Notes: generated by a model from the sequence alone, not told the origin. A stretch of DNA of 64,000 nucleotides from JBOZRQ01 sp050789255 (GCA_050789255.1 JBOZRQ010000057.1:124001-188000), one strand, 5' to 3'. Counted from the first letter of the stretch, positions 33,268 to 42,970 are shown. Program-made: numbers and translations.

Positions 33268-35766
33268 TTAGATGAGGCGGAGTTCCCGGGCGAGTGCGAC
33301 GGCCCGGGTCCGGCTGGGCGCCGCCAGCTTGCCGAAGATGTGATGGACGTGGGTCTTTACGGTGCCCACGCTTACGACCAGGCGGTCCGCCATCTCCTGG
33401 TTGGACAGGCCCTCGGCCAGGAGGCGCAGCACATCCAGTTCCCGGTCGCTGAGCGGCTCGATCAGCCCCTCGGCCGGGGTCGGACGGCGCCGCTCGGCCT
33501 GTGCCTGCAGGGCCCGAATCTCCGCCAGGCGGCCCTCACGCCCGCCGGCCGCGGCAGCCGTAGCCAGCCGGGCCAGCAGGTCCCGGGCATCGCTTGAGCG
33601 GCCCTCGGCCAGGAGGATCCGGGCCAGGGCGAGGTGCTCCGGCTCGTGGCGGAAGCTGGCGGGGTCGTCGGGGGAGAGTCCCCGGCTGTCGGCCCACTGC
33701 CTGGCGGCGGCGACGTTCCCCTGGGCGAGCCAGAGCCGCACCTGAACGGCGGCCTGGAGCCGGGTCAGGTCGGCCATCGAGACCTGGGCGCGCGTATACT
33801 GACCTGCCCGGGCAAGGGCCTCCTCCGCCCCCGGCAGGTCGCCACGGGCGATGAGTACGCGGGCCAGACAGATCCATGAGCCAGCGAGGGCGTCGGGGAT
33901 CGACCAGAGCTCGTTGTGGGCGACGGCCGACCCGGCCTGCTCCTCGGCCCCCGGCAGGTCGTTCTGCTCCCGCAGCACATCGGCCAGGGCGCCGTTCAAA
34001 CTGCCGTTGATGAAGTACCGCCCGGCTCCCCGCTCACCGATGATCTGCAGATACCTTCTGCAGACCTCCCCCGCCTCAGCCACGCGGCCCTGGATCAGCC
34101 GGATGCGCACCAACTGCGAAATCGCAACGGGCACGGCGTTGGTCAGGTCAGCGGCGAGGTCGCGCTCGGCGGCGGCCAACAGGAGCGCAGCGGCCCCGTC
34201 CAGGTCACCATTCATATACAGGATGTGCGACAGCACCACGTCGGCGCTGTTGCGCATGGCGACCTGGCTCTCCGGGATGAAGCCCGGCGCCTGAAGGACC
34301 TCGGGGGACAGGCTGTAGGGCTGCTCCCACATCTCCATGATGTAGGTCCGCATCAGGGCGAGGAAGCTGCGCATGGCCACCTGGTCGGTGCCGGCGGCCA
34401 GCTGCTGCTCCGCCGCCTCGACGAGCGGCATGGCCGCATCCAGCCGGCCGGTCACGATGCCGACCCAGGCTTGGTAGACCGCCAGGGCGGGCCGGGAGCG
34501 GATGACCGCAGCGGGCAGCCGCTGCATGAGCCGCAGGAAGTCGCCGGAGGCGGCGCCCCACCAGCCGTGCACATGCTGCTCCACCAACTGGGCGGCCCGG
34601 TCGTGCTCAGCGGCGGCCAGGGCGTAGGTGACGGCGGGAATCGGGAGGCCAGCGGTCTCGTGCCAGCGGGAGGCCCGGGAGCAGAGCGTGGGGAGCAGCT
34701 CGGGGTGCAGCCGCTTGAGCCGCGCCCGCAGCAGGTCGGCAAAGAGATGGTGATAGCGGAACCAGCGCCGCTCATCATCTAAGGGGATGAGGAACAGGTT
34801 GGCCCGGTCGATGTACGACAGCAATGCCTCCGCGTTCTCCTGGCCAGTCACCGCCGCACACAGGGGGGCGGTCATGCGCTCCAGCATGGCGGTGCGCATG
34901 AGGAACTCCTGCACCGGCTCGGGCTGGCGGGAGATGACTTCCTCGGCCAGGTAGTCGGCCACGTAGCGGTGCTCGCCGGCAAAGGCGCTGACGAAGGCGT
35001 GCCGCTCTGCCGCTCCGGGCTGGCTCGCCAGCGAGAGCGCCGCCATCTGCAGGGAGGCGGCCCAGCCTTCCGTGCGCTGCTGGAGCGCCAGCAGGTCGGC
35101 CTCGTGCAGGCCGCCACCCGGCAGGGCGCGCTCGAAGAAGGCGGCTGCCTCGGCGTCGGTGAAGCGCAGGTCGGCGGTTCGCAGCTCGGTGAGCAGTCCC
35201 TGGGCCCGCAGGCGGGCCAGGGGCCAGGGCGGGTCGGCCCGGGTCAGGAGCACCAGGTGCATCCCACGGGGCCGATGGTCGATCAGAAACTGCATGGCGT
35301 CATGGACCGCCGCAGCGTCAATGGCGTGGTAGTCGTCGAGCACCAGCGCAAACGGGGCCTCGACCGCCGCCAGTTCGTTGAGCAGCGGGGGCAGATAGCG
35401 CTGGGGTGGCATGGCCGGATGGTTCTGGAGCAGTTCCAGCGAAGCCCGGCCCAGCGGCTCGGCGGCGCCGGCGGCAAAGGCCGGCAGGGTGCGCAGGGCG
35501 GCCGCCACGTAGGCCCAGAAGCGAGGCGGGTCGCCATCCTCCGGCTCCAGGGAGAGCCAGGCCAGGGGGTACTCCCGGCCCGCCGGGGTGGCGCGCCATT
35601 CGGCCAGCAGGGTGCTCTTGCCGAACCCCGCCGGCGCCGAGATGAGGGTGAGCGGGCAGAAGAGCGCCTGGCTCAGCCGCTCAGTCAGTCGGGGGCGCGG
35701 CACCAGGTCCGGCCGGGCGGGTGGTATGTACAGTTTGGTGCTGATGAGGGAGACGGGGTAGGACAT
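33268..35766 (-). CDS. LuxR/MalT-type ATP-dependent transcriptional regulator (LAL family)
   Basis: An 832-residue protein from ATG 35766 (GGGGG upstream; an open extension of 42 codons before it is not needed). The N-terminal STKLYIPPARPDLVPRPRL is typical of MalT-like regulators; Walker A SAPAGFGKST at about 43-52 and LVLDDYHAID as Walker B follow. TPR-like repeats fill the middle, and the C-terminal 65 residues are a LuxR HTH (PLSDRELDVLRLLAEGLSNQ...VGTVKTHVHHIFGKL). Such proteins activate transcription on binding ATP and a ligand. Likely target: the neighbouring minus-strand genes from 33,180 down. Confidence 0.92.
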   Translation of the reverse strand: MSYPVSLISTKLYIPPARPDLVPRPRLTERLSQALFCPLTLISAPAGFGKSTLLAEWRATPAGREYPLAWLSLEPEDGDPPRFWAYVAAALRTLPAFAAGAAEPLGRASLELLQNHPAMPPQRYLPPLLNELAAVEAPFALVLDDYHAIDAAAVHDAMQFLIDHRPRGMHLVLLTRADPPWPLARLRAQGLLTELRTADLRFTDAEAAAFFERALPGGGLHEADLLALQQRTEGWAASLQMAALSLASQPGAAERHAFVSAFAGEHRYVADYLAEEVISRQPEPVQEFLMRTAMLERMTAPLCAAVTGQENAEALLSYIDRANLFLIPLDDERRWFRYHHLFADLLRARLKRLHPELLPTLCSRASRWHETAGLPIPAVTYALAAAEHDRAAQLVEQHVHGWWGAASGDFLRLMQRLPAAVIRSRPALAVYQAWVGIVTGRLDAAMPLVEAAEQQLAAGTDQVAMRSFLALMRTYIMEMWEQPYSLSPEVLQAPGFIPESQVAMRNSADVVLSHILYMNGDLDGAAALLLAAAERDLAADLTNAVPVAISQLVRIRLIQGRVAEAGEVCRRYLQIIGERGAGRYFINGSLNGALADVLREQNDLPGAEEQAGSAVAHNELWSIPDALAGSWICLARVLIARGDLPGAEEALARAGQYTRAQVSMADLTRLQAAVQVRLWLAQGNVAAARQWADSRGLSPDDPASFRHEPEHLALARILLAEGRSSDARDLLARLATAAAAGGREGRLAEIRALQAQAERRRPTPAEGLIEPLSDRELDVLRLLAEGLSNQEMADRLVVSVGTVKTHVHHIFGKLAAPSRTRAVALARELRLI

Positions 35767-35973
35767 GTCCGGTTGCCCCCAGATATGTTTGCTTACGAAA
35801 CATCGTAACACAAATTGGCGCAGATGAGGCCCAGCCGCTCCCTTCCCAGGCGGGGCTCCTGAGGGGGAAAGAACTAATCCTAACCGTCTCATGCCTTGAA
35901 GGTCCTCATCTAGTCACACTATGCTGGGGGAGAACGTGACGATCTGTGTCTGAACCGTCAGGAGGAGTCGCAA

Positions 35974-36804
35974 GTGAAGCTGGAGCAGATTCTGAACCGC
36001 ACCAATCCCCCCATCCCTTGGAGCGAGGGAGATAACATCCCCTGGAACGACCCGGATTTCAGCCGACGGATGCTGGAAGAGCATCTTTCGCAGTCCCACG
36101 ACGCGGCCAGCCGCCGCTATCCCATCATTGATGGGCAGGTTGGCTGGATCCACAGCGAGGTGCTCAGAAATGCTCCGGCCCGCATCCTTGATTTGGGCTG
36201 TGGCCCTGGACTTTACGCCAACCGGCTCGCAAGTATGGGGCATCACTGCACCGGCATCGACTTTTCGCCTGCGTCCGTGGCGTACGCCCGGGAGACCGCA
36301 GCACCGACAGCGACCTTTGTCGAGGGTGACCTGCGAACGACCGACTTTGGCGACGGGTACGACCTGATCATGCAGATCTACGGCGAGTTTAACGTCTTCG
36401 CCCCCGCCCAGGCCTTGGAGATCTTGCGGCGTGCGGCTGCAGCCCTCGCTCCCGGCGGGCAACTGCTCCTGGAGGTCTCCACCTACGCCGCCGTTCGAGC
36501 CATGGCCAACCCCCGCCGCTACTGGTACTCGGCGCCCTCTGGCCTGTGGTCCGATCGTCCTCACCTGTGTCTGCAGGAATTCTTCTGGGACGAGACAGCC
36601 CAGGCTGCCACGACCCGACATCTCATCGTGGATGCCGAATCGGGAGCGACGCAGCAGTGGTCGTGCAGCTATCAGGCATACACCGACGAGGCTTACCGCT
36701 CGGTGCTCACGCAGGCCGGGTTCACCAGGGTCTCTCTGCTGGACGGGCTGGGCGGCGCCCCCCACAAGGAAGGGTTCATAGTGATCATAGCCGCCCGGGA
36801 TTAG
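35974..36804 (+). CDS. Class I SAM-dependent methyltransferase
   Basis: A 276-residue protein from GTG 35974 with GGAGGAG seven bases upstream. Motif I is ILDLGCGPGLYANRL near 71-85, the acidic strand 2 is CTGIDFSPASVAYA, and YDLIMQIYGEFN is motif II. An N-terminal helical cap and a C-terminal beta segment (FIVIIAARD) complete the fold. Substrate unknown. Monocistronic, divergent from the MalT-type regulator. Confidence 0.88.
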   Translation: MKLEQILNRTNPPIPWSEGDNIPWNDPDFSRRMLEEHLSQSHDAASRRYPIIDGQVGWIHSEVLRNAPARILDLGCGPGLYANRLASMGHHCTGIDFSPASVAYARETAAPTATFVEGDLRTTDFGDGYDLIMQIYGEFNVFAPAQALEILRRAAAALAPGGQLLLEVSTYAAVRAMANPRRYWYSAPSGLWSDRPHLCLQEFFWDETAQAATTRHLIVDAESGATQQWSCSYQAYTDEAYRSVLTQAGFTRVSLLDGLGGAPHKEGFIVIIAARD

Positions 36805-36834
36805 GCGATATTGCGCAGGGTACCGGTGCCGACC

Positions 36835-37001
36835 GCCAGGTGTTCTGGCATCTCATGCAGTTCTATCAGTACGATTTCTCCGAGCATAACGGGGAGGATC
36901 CAGACGAGCAGTGCGTGTTTGGCTACGGGTGGCTGGTGAACTCTCAGCCGCCCGGGTGGGATGGGCCTGTCCAGGTGTTTGTCTCCAGGGCGCCGGAATG
37001 A
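36835..37001 (+). pseudogene. Remnant of a GNAT acetyltransferase
   Basis: In frame 3 the sequence reads FWHLMQFYQYDFSEHNGEDP...FGYGWL, a well-known N-terminal box of a GNAT subfamily, then ends at TGA 36999-37001 without the acetyl-CoA site. There is no start codon with a ribosome-binding site. Gene debris downstream of the methyltransferase. Confidence 0.6.
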
Positions 37002-37059
37002 CCCGACGCCCTCAGGAAGTTTTGGGCAAGCCGCAGGACGCCGAAACGGCTCTGGATCT

Positions 37060-37133
37060 GTCCACATTGTTCCAGAGAGCTGAAATAGGGGGCTCAAATG
37101 CAGCATTGGGTTCCCCTCTGGAACAATGTGGAC
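37060..37133. repeat. Perfect 18-bp inverted repeat with 38-bp centre
   Basis: GTCCACATTGTTCCAGAG at 37,060-37,077 is perfectly inverted at 37,116-37,133. The interior can extend the pairing partly (AGGGG/CCCCT and ATGC/GCAT). It sits in gene debris between the GNAT remnant and a second GNAT pseudogene. Confidence 0.75.
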
Positions 37134-37216
37134 GGTGCTTCGGGCCTTTGCGGGCTCGACCCTCAGGTTCAAAAGTTCCTGAGCGCATGCAAGGCTGAAT
37201 ACTGGCATCGCAAAAG

Positions 37217-37249
37217 GTCCCCCGGGCGCCGTGAGGCACACCGGGGGAC
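37217..37249. terminator. Hairpin of the recurrent terminator family
   Basis: GTCCCCCGG and CCGGGGGAC pair around GCGCCGTGAGGCACA. Same family as 28,197-28,232. Confidence 0.7.
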
Positions 37250-37257
37250 TTCAGATT

Positions 37258-37577
37258 TACCGGACTCGCTTGCCGTAGGTGTAGAAGCCCGGTTCCTGCT
37301 TGTTCCGAGCCGGCTGTTGGTCGCCAGCATCGGGGCGTTCACCCAGCTGAGGGCGACCACCTTGATCGCCAGGGAGGTGCCCTGGCCCCGGAAAGCCCGG
37401 TTGACTCCGGTCATGGTCTGGTAGACACCGCCGTTGACGCTGGATCTTTACGGTGTCGGGGCGGGTATCCTCATCCCGCACGTAGTCCTCCACCGCGGTG
37501 GGCTCGGCGATCGGGGTGTTGATGATCTCGACCATGCGGGGGATATTGGTGCGTTCAAAGGGCGGATCGTAACGTGC
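37258..37577 (-). pseudogene. Degenerate paralogue of the GNAT gene at 47,370
   Basis: Minus-strand fragments match the intact acetyltransferase at 47,370-48,314 in two frames: an N-terminal part (LVEI-like, MVEIINTPIAEPTAVEDYV, then TVKIQRQR) and a C-terminal part (VNRAFRGQGTSLAIKVVAL, NAPMLATNSRLG). About 170 internal codons are missing and at least one frameshift is present. The leader also matches (CAGACATTTCAGCAAG at about 37,592 and 48,328), so promoter and gene were duplicated together. Confidence 0.75.
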
Positions 37578-37767
37578 ATGCTTGTCTCCCCAGACATTTC
37601 AGCAAGATATGTCTGTAGACCCGAATGGTATCACCATTTTTCCAGATCCCGTCCGGAAAGGATCGGTAGACGAGAATAATCCCATGTGCCGACCGACGAG
37701 CAGGACTTGATATACGGTTTGCCCAAATGTGTCGAATATGGCACCTACCCGAAGGGAATGAGGCACA

Positions 37768-38214
37768 GTGACGGAGAAACCGACGGTCAACGACATGATG
37801 GAGGCGTATGCGCTGGATGCAGTGGACCACGCCAAGCAGGCGATGGGCGTGACCCTCGATTTCTCAGTGGAGAGCGTTCGGCATGTCGAGTCGATCCTTT
37901 CCACCATGTACGAGGCGCGGCCGAAGGGCCTCGTCGCCAAACTGCTTCGACGGAGCCCCTCCCAGCAGGCGGTCGAGACGTTCGTTAAGATGTATGGCGG
38001 CTATGTAGGTGAGGTCTTGCGCCGGACCGCCGGGGGTGAGTGGTTCTTCGACACCGAGATCATGCCCGGCTCCCGGGTCATCGGTCTGCGTCACGGGGAG
38101 TCCAAAGTTTGGCCCCCGGCAAAGGTGTTCAAGCGGCTCACCAACGGACCCGAGGACAACGTGTGGCACTACTTTCAGGTGATCACCGAACGAGATTGGA
38201 GGACCTCCGGATGA
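37768..38214 (+). CDS. Conserved hypothetical protein, DUF3806-like
   Basis: A 148-residue protein from GTG 37768. MYGGYVGEVLRRTAGGEW and KVWPPAKVFKRLTNGPEDNVWHYFQ are conserved blocks of a soluble bacterial family related to DUF3806. No catalytic motif visible. Its stop overlaps the ATG of the next gene (ATGA), so both are co-translated. Confidence 0.65.
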   Translation: MTEKPTVNDMMEAYALDAVDHAKQAMGVTLDFSVESVRHVESILSTMYEARPKGLVAKLLRRSPSQQAVETFVKMYGGYVGEVLRRTAGGEWFFDTEIMPGSRVIGLRHGESKVWPPAKVFKRLTNGPEDNVWHYFQVITERDWRTSG

Positions 38215-38570
38215 CAGGAGAGCTGGACCATCCCCTGAAGCAGGAGATCCAAGCCGTGCGGGCCATCATTCTCGGGGTCGACCCGGCGATCGCCGAAGGC
38301 GTGAAGTGGAACGCGCCGAGCTTTTACACGACCGAGCACTTCGCTACCTTTCACCTGCGTGCCAAACGCGGGGTGCAGGTGGTGCTCCACCTGGGGGCCA
38401 AGCCCCGCCCTGACGCGGGTCTGCGGGAGTCGGTCAGCGATCCCTTATCCCTGCTGGAGTGGCGGGATGCGGACCGGGCAACCGTCACCTTCCTCGATCT
38501 TCAGGATGTGGAAAAGAAGCGCGAGGCCTTCGCAGAGATCATTCGGCGGTGGATCTCCTTCGTTCGATAA
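38211..38570 (+). CDS. DUF1801-family protein
   Basis: A 119-residue protein from ATG 38211, overlapping the upstream stop. ILGVDPAIAEGVKWNAPSFYTTEHFATFHLRAKRGVQVVLHLG is the central beta core of the DUF1801/YdhG fold; the rest matches this family in length. It is only distantly related to the copy at 20,023. Followed at once by a terminator. Confidence 0.75.
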   Translation: MTGELDHPLKQEIQAVRAIILGVDPAIAEGVKWNAPSFYTTEHFATFHLRAKRGVQVVLHLGAKPRPDAGLRESVSDPLSLLEWRDADRATVTFLDLQDVEKKREAFAEIIRRWISFVR

Positions 38571-38573
38571 CAC

Positions 38574-38614
38574 AAGGACGCCCTCGATGGCTAAGCAGCC
38601 ACCAGGGCGTCCTT
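38574..38614. terminator. Bidirectional terminator hairpin
   Basis: AAGGACGCCCT and AGGGCGTCCTT form an 11-bp stem around a 19-base loop containing CGATGGC/GCCACC. It lies between convergent genes. Similar in arms and loop to 29,633-29,670. Confidence 0.8.
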
Positions 38615-38629
38615 CTCTAATGGCAGGGG

Positions 38630-40186
38630 CTAGAGCTGGTTTGCCAGCACCTGCGCCAGGCGGGTGAGGATCTCCGCCTGGGCGGCGGTCAGCGCCTTTC
38701 CGGACTGGGCGCCCACCTCGGCCATGTAGGCTTGGAGCATGTTGCGGCTGGGCCCGGCCTTGCCGGCTGCGGCCTGCTTGGCTGCGTTCTCCAGCTTGGC
38801 GCACAGGGAGTTTGCGATGCCCTTGTTGGTCACGAACTGGGTGGTCAGGTTGCAGAGGCTGGCGTGGGAGACGCTGACGGTGAAGCTGACTGACCCGGCG
38901 CCCGTGTTACCGGCGTTGTCCGTGGCGGAGGCCGAGTAGGCGTTGGCGCCAATCGCAAAGTCGTAAGCGGCGCCGCTGACGTTGGTGCAGGTGCTGGAGG
39001 CGACGCCGGAGAGAGCATCCGTGGCCGAGCAGGTGATGCTCACCGTCTGGTCGACCGCATAGCTCCCCGCGTTGCCCGAGTACGCGACAGAGGGCGCCGT
39101 CAGGTCGATGTTGATGCTCGAGACGGTGGCGCTGGCGGTGTTGCCGGCGACATCGCTCGCACTGCCGGTCGCGCTCTGTGCCGTGCCCTCGGCCGACAGG
39201 GTGACCGGGCCGCTGCAACTGGCGACGCCGGAGTCGCCATCGGTGCAGGTGAAGCTCACCATGACGGGCCCGTTGTACCAGCCGCTCCCGTTGGCCGCAT
39301 GGTCAGGAGCGCCTGCGATGGCAGGGGGCAGCTTGTCGATCTTCGCGGTGATGGTGTTGCTGGTCGCCACGTTGCCGGCGTTGTCGCTGATCGTGGCGCT
39401 GGCGCTGCCGGAGGAGGACAGGGTCTGGTCGGCCGGGCAGGGGCCGCTCAGGCCGGAGCCGCCCTCATCGGAGCAGGTGTAATGGACCGTGACGTCCTGA
39501 TTGGTCCAGGCGCCTGAGGCATACGCGTTTCCGTCCGCCGTGGTCGCCGTGGCCACGATGACGGGGGGAATCGCATCAGGGGTCTTCGTCCGCAGGGTGA
39601 CGTTGTCCAGGGCGAAGAACTCGGACGAGGTGTTGGAGCCGTATCGCAGCCCGATGGGGATCCATCGAATCTGATAGGTCCCGGGGTTGAGCAGCATGTC
39701 CCCCAGGGAGACGGTTGCGACCAGGCCGGAGGTCTGGGGGCTCAGGAGCACCGGCGCGCCGATGTTGGTGAATCCGCTTCCGGTATCGATCTGAAGCTGC
39801 GCCTGATAGGAAGGGCTGGTGGGATACCCGGGGTTGTGGTTGTGGATATGCAGGAAGCTCAGGCTCTCCAGGCGCATTGGGGTCGTGGTGGTGAACTGCA
39901 TGAAGGGATAATGGCTACCGAAAAAGCGGGTCAGGTGGACGTATTGCCCCCAATACTCTGCCGGTCCGCCGCCGGTTTGCGACAGAAAGCCGAAGATTAC
40001 AGAGGGGTCACTGGAGAGCCCCTGAGCGTTTGAGACCCCTCCGGAACTAACCACGTTCTCGAAATCCCAGAAGAGCGTAGTTGAGCCAGGAGCTGATCCG
40101 ACCGCCGTCCCTGCCAGAACAGGCAGCATGAGGAATACGCTGACGATCAACATCATCACGATGGAACGGTGTCTCAGCCTGCGCAC
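38630..40186 (-). CDS. Secreted protein with bacterial Ig-like repeats
   Basis: A 518-residue protein from ATG 40186 with a signal peptide (MRRLRHRSIVMMLIVSVFLMLP, cut after VLAGTAVGSA). Residues 35-205 form a jelly-roll-like domain (FWDFENVV...FFALDNVTLRT). Then come three Ig-like repeats with the pattern TAPxVA...TCSDxxSGV...ASDVAGN and paired cysteines, and a helical C-terminal piece (LENAAKQAAAGKAG). Extracellular, disulfide-bonded; adhesion or surface role inferred. No SLH or LPXTG anchor. Divergent from the SLH gene at 40,371. Confidence 0.8.
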   Translation of the reverse strand: MRRLRHRSIVMMLIVSVFLMLPVLAGTAVGSAPGSTTLFWDFENVVSSGGVSNAQGLSSDPSVIFGFLSQTGGGPAEYWGQYVHLTRFFGSHYPFMQFTTTTPMRLESLSFLHIHNHNPGYPTSPSYQAQLQIDTGSGFTNIGAPVLLSPQTSGLVATVSLGDMLLNPGTYQIRWIPIGLRYGSNTSSEFFALDNVTLRTKTPDAIPPVIVATATTADGNAYASGAWTNQDVTVHYTCSDEGGSGLSGPCPADQTLSSSGSASATISDNAGNVATSNTITAKIDKLPPAIAGAPDHAANGSGWYNGPVMVSFTCTDGDSGVASCSGPVTLSAEGTAQSATGSASDVAGNTASATVSSINIDLTAPSVAYSGNAGSYAVDQTVSITCSATDALSGVASSTCTNVSGAAYDFAIGANAYSASATDNAGNTGAGSVSFTVSVSHASLCNLTTQFVTNKGIANSLCAKLENAAKQAAAGKAGPSRNMLQAYMAEVGAQSGKALTAAQAEILTRLAQVLANQL

Positions 40187-40370
40187 GTACCTTCCTCCTC
40201 CATCCGTACAGTTCGACCTCTCGCATTATCTCACACAACACATAAATATCAAATATGTCTATTGTAAACAGTCAGAATAAATGGTGAGCGTGATTTTCCA
40301 CCGGTCGTGCTGGTTCGACAAACCATTTCAGTGGGTTCATGTATCCTTAGATATGGAGGTGAATCAATTG

Positions 40371-42668
40371 TTGAATCGTCGCTTTATCAGTGCCGCCCTT
40401 GCTGGCTGCCTGCTCGTCGGCGCCCCCATGGGGTCGGCCTGGGCCGCTGAGCAGACTGCACCGGCCGTTCCTGCTGTACCCCAGACCGCCCCGCCGGGCG
40501 AGGTCCCGCCGGGGCCGCCTCCCGAGCCGAAGATTACCAGCGCCCAGGCCGAGGCCGCCCTGCGGGAACTGTTCACGCTGCCGCAGAAGACCGAGAAGGT
40601 GGATCTGCAGTGGCAACTGAACCGCTACGGCCAGAAGGCGACCTGGGAGTTGCAGGTGACGGTGCGGGAAGGGAACGGGGCCACCAGTTTCGCCCTCGCC
40701 ACCGTGGATGGGATCACCGGCCGCGTCCAGCGCTACGGAGCCTTCGGCATGCTTCCTGCGCTGGTCCGGACGGGGCCGCTCTCCCCTGTCCGTTCGGTGG
40801 CAGAGGCCCGAGAGAAGGCCTGGGCCTTGGTGCAGAAGGTGGCGCCTGAGAAGGCCGCCGTCCTCAAGGAGCCCGCCGACGGAAGCCAGCCCATGGGCTA
40901 CTATCCGTACTGGTACGGCAGCGGCCCTGCGGACTACTACCAGTTCACCTGGGTTGAGCATCACGATGGGGTGCCGTTCCCTGCCAGCAGCGTGTCGGTC
41001 AGTGTACACAAGTCGACGCTGGAGTACATAAACCTGCAGGTGAACCTGATGGAGTCCATCACGTTCCAGGCAGGACCGGCGAAGGTAAGCGCCGACGAGG
41101 CGCTGAAGCGCTGGCGGGCGGAAGCGAAGCCGTCCCTCTCGTACCAACCGGTGATGAGCCCCTTCCCGGTCGGGCCGTCCAAGGCGACCGGGTACAAGCT
41201 GGTCTACTCCTTCGGTGACGTGGGCCGCGCCATCGACGCCATGACCGGCGAATGGGCAAAGGATCCTAGCCCCTTCCTGCCCCCTGAGCAGCCGCAGAGT
41301 CAGCCGGCCGAGCCGGAGCCGGTACCGGTCGGAAACGTCGTGCCCATTACCCCGGCGCAGCTGCCCCTGGACGAGGCGGCGGCCCAGCGGCTGGCGAGAG
41401 CCATCCTGGAGGTGGCGCCGGAGGGACAACTCCGCACGGAGATCTCCCCCTTTGACGAGGAGCGGCTGTATCAGTTCACCCTGATGGACCGCACCCAGTA
41501 TGCGAACATTCAGATCGAGCCGAAGACCGGGCTGATTCGCATGGCCCACCGGTCACCGATGATGGCGCCGGACGCCCCCCCGCAGGACAAGCCTGAGGAG
41601 CAGAAGATTACGCCGGAATTGGAGCAGGCGGCCAAGTCCGCTGCGTTCGCCACCGTACAGACCTACTACAGCCAGCTTCGCGACCAGCTCCGGCTGGATG
41701 CGCCGCCCGCATACTGGGGCCCGGAGGACAACCAGGTCCGCCGGTTCCGCTTCGTGCGGTACGTGAACGGCCTGCCTTTGCAGAACGACTCCGTGTCGGT
41801 CACAATCGATCTGGCGACGATGAAGTGGCGGGAGATGAGCGCCTCCTGGACGAGCGGCATCACCTTCCCCGATCCCAGCGTTGCGATCTCCGCGGAGAAA
41901 GCGCTGGAGGCGGCGCTGGCCGACCGGAAGCCGGTGCTGACCTACCGGCCCGTCTTCCCGCAGGTGAGCCTGGAGGAGAGCCGGATGGGCCGGATGCCGC
42001 AGCCGACCGAGGCTGCGCTGGTCTATGTGCTCGGGCCGGAGTTCGCCACCCAGGTGGATGGACTGACGGGCAAGCGGGTGAGCTATGACGGCCTGGAAGT
42101 GCAAGACTTGCAGGCTGCCTACGACCGGGTGACCGGTCACTGGGCGGAAGGGGAGCTACAGTTCATGCTGGCTCGGCGGGCGGTTCGGCCGAATGAGCTG
42201 AACCCGGCGGCACCGCTGACCCGTGGCCAGGCGGCCGGGCTCATGTTCTTCCGCAGCCCAAACCTCCATCGCAGCGGGCCCAGGCCGGTGGATCTGCCCT
42301 TCACCGACCTCCCCGAGACGAATCCGGCCTACGGCGCTGTCCGCATGGGCTGGGTGGACGGGTGGCTGCGTCCCCAGGACAACGAGACCCAGTTCCGGCC
42401 TGAGGCGCCAGTCACCCGGGCGGAGTTTGTGGTCTGGGTGGCCCGGACCCTGGGGCTGGGCGACCTGGCCCGCTCCAACCTGGACACCCGCAGTGAGTTC
42501 ACCGACCTGGACGGCCTGACCCTTGAGCAGCGTAACGCTGCCAACTTCTTGCGGGCGCTGGGTCTGCTCTCGCCCGCCGACACCTTCCGGGGCGCCGAAC
42601 CCCTGACGCAGGCCGAGGGCGCCGCGATCACGGTGCGGGCCTACAACTACGCCCTCAAGCAACTGTAA
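40371..42668 (+). CDS. YcdB/YcdC-repeat surface protein with SLH domains
   Basis: About 765 residues. Start is TTG 40371 (or 40368) behind GGAGGTGA (40,355-40,362); the in-frame ATG before it overlaps the Shine-Dalgarno. Signal peptide RRFISAALAGCLLVGAPMGSAWA. Two pairs of YcdB/YcdC domains, each with a TAEAAL/KAAFATVQ helix and a WxxxTG strand; then at about 605-765 three S-layer homology modules (PLTRGQAAGLMF, FRPEAPVTRAEFVVWVARTLGL, PLTQAEGAAITVRAYNY). SLH modules bind pyruvylated cell-wall polymer, so the protein is tethered to the wall. YcdB domains have no assigned activity. Confidence 0.85.
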   Translation: MNRRFISAALAGCLLVGAPMGSAWAAEQTAPAVPAVPQTAPPGEVPPGPPPEPKITSAQAEAALRELFTLPQKTEKVDLQWQLNRYGQKATWELQVTVREGNGATSFALATVDGITGRVQRYGAFGMLPALVRTGPLSPVRSVAEAREKAWALVQKVAPEKAAVLKEPADGSQPMGYYPYWYGSGPADYYQFTWVEHHDGVPFPASSVSVSVHKSTLEYINLQVNLMESITFQAGPAKVSADEALKRWRAEAKPSLSYQPVMSPFPVGPSKATGYKLVYSFGDVGRAIDAMTGEWAKDPSPFLPPEQPQSQPAEPEPVPVGNVVPITPAQLPLDEAAAQRLARAILEVAPEGQLRTEISPFDEERLYQFTLMDRTQYANIQIEPKTGLIRMAHRSPMMAPDAPPQDKPEEQKITPELEQAAKSAAFATVQTYYSQLRDQLRLDAPPAYWGPEDNQVRRFRFVRYVNGLPLQNDSVSVTIDLATMKWREMSASWTSGITFPDPSVAISAEKALEAALADRKPVLTYRPVFPQVSLEESRMGRMPQPTEAALVYVLGPEFATQVDGLTGKRVSYDGLEVQDLQAAYDRVTGHWAEGELQFMLARRAVRPNELNPAAPLTRGQAAGLMFFRSPNLHRSGPRPVDLPFTDLPETNPAYGAVRMGWVDGWLRPQDNETQFRPEAPVTRAEFVVWVARTLGLGDLARSNLDTRSEFTDLDGLTLEQRNAANFLRALGLLSPADTFRGAEPLTQAEGAAITVRAYNYALKQL

Positions 42669-42675
42669 GGCCGCA

Positions 42676-42714
42676 AAGCAAGACCCGCCGGTGATGCCGG
42701 CGGGTCTCTTGCTT
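42676..42714. terminator. Strong bidirectional terminator
   Basis: AAGCAAGACCCGCCGG pairs almost fully with CCGGCGGGTCTCTTGCTT around TGAT. It separates convergent genes. Confidence 0.85.
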
Positions 42715-42721
42715 GCCCGTA

Positions 42722-42970
42722 TTAGCCCTGCTGCTGCCGGGCTCTTCTCTCGGCCATGGCCAGGTAGAGGCCTTCCACCTTCTGCCGGGCCCAGGGCGTC
42801 TTGCGGAGGAACTTGAGGCTGGAGCTGATGCTGGGGTCGTTGGTGAAGCACTTGATCTGGATGCGCTTGCCCAGCGCCTCCCACCCGAAGTGGTCGACGA
42901 GTTCGGTGAGCATGCGCTCCAGGGTTATGCCATGCAGCGGGTCCCGCGAGTGGTCCTGCGGCGTCGTCAT
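42722..42970 (-). CDS. VF530-family DNA-binding protein
   Basis: An 82-residue protein from ATG 42970. DPLHGITLERMLTELVDHFGWEALGKRI and CFTNDPSISSSLKFLRKTPWARQKVE are the highly conserved VF530/DUF2132 signature, a small helical DNA-binding protein of unclear role. Monocistronic. A GTG four codons upstream is an alternative start. Confidence 0.9.
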   Translation of the reverse strand: MTTPQDHSRDPLHGITLERMLTELVDHFGWEALGKRIQIKCFTNDPSISSSLKFLRKTPWARQKVEGLYLAMAERRARQQQG

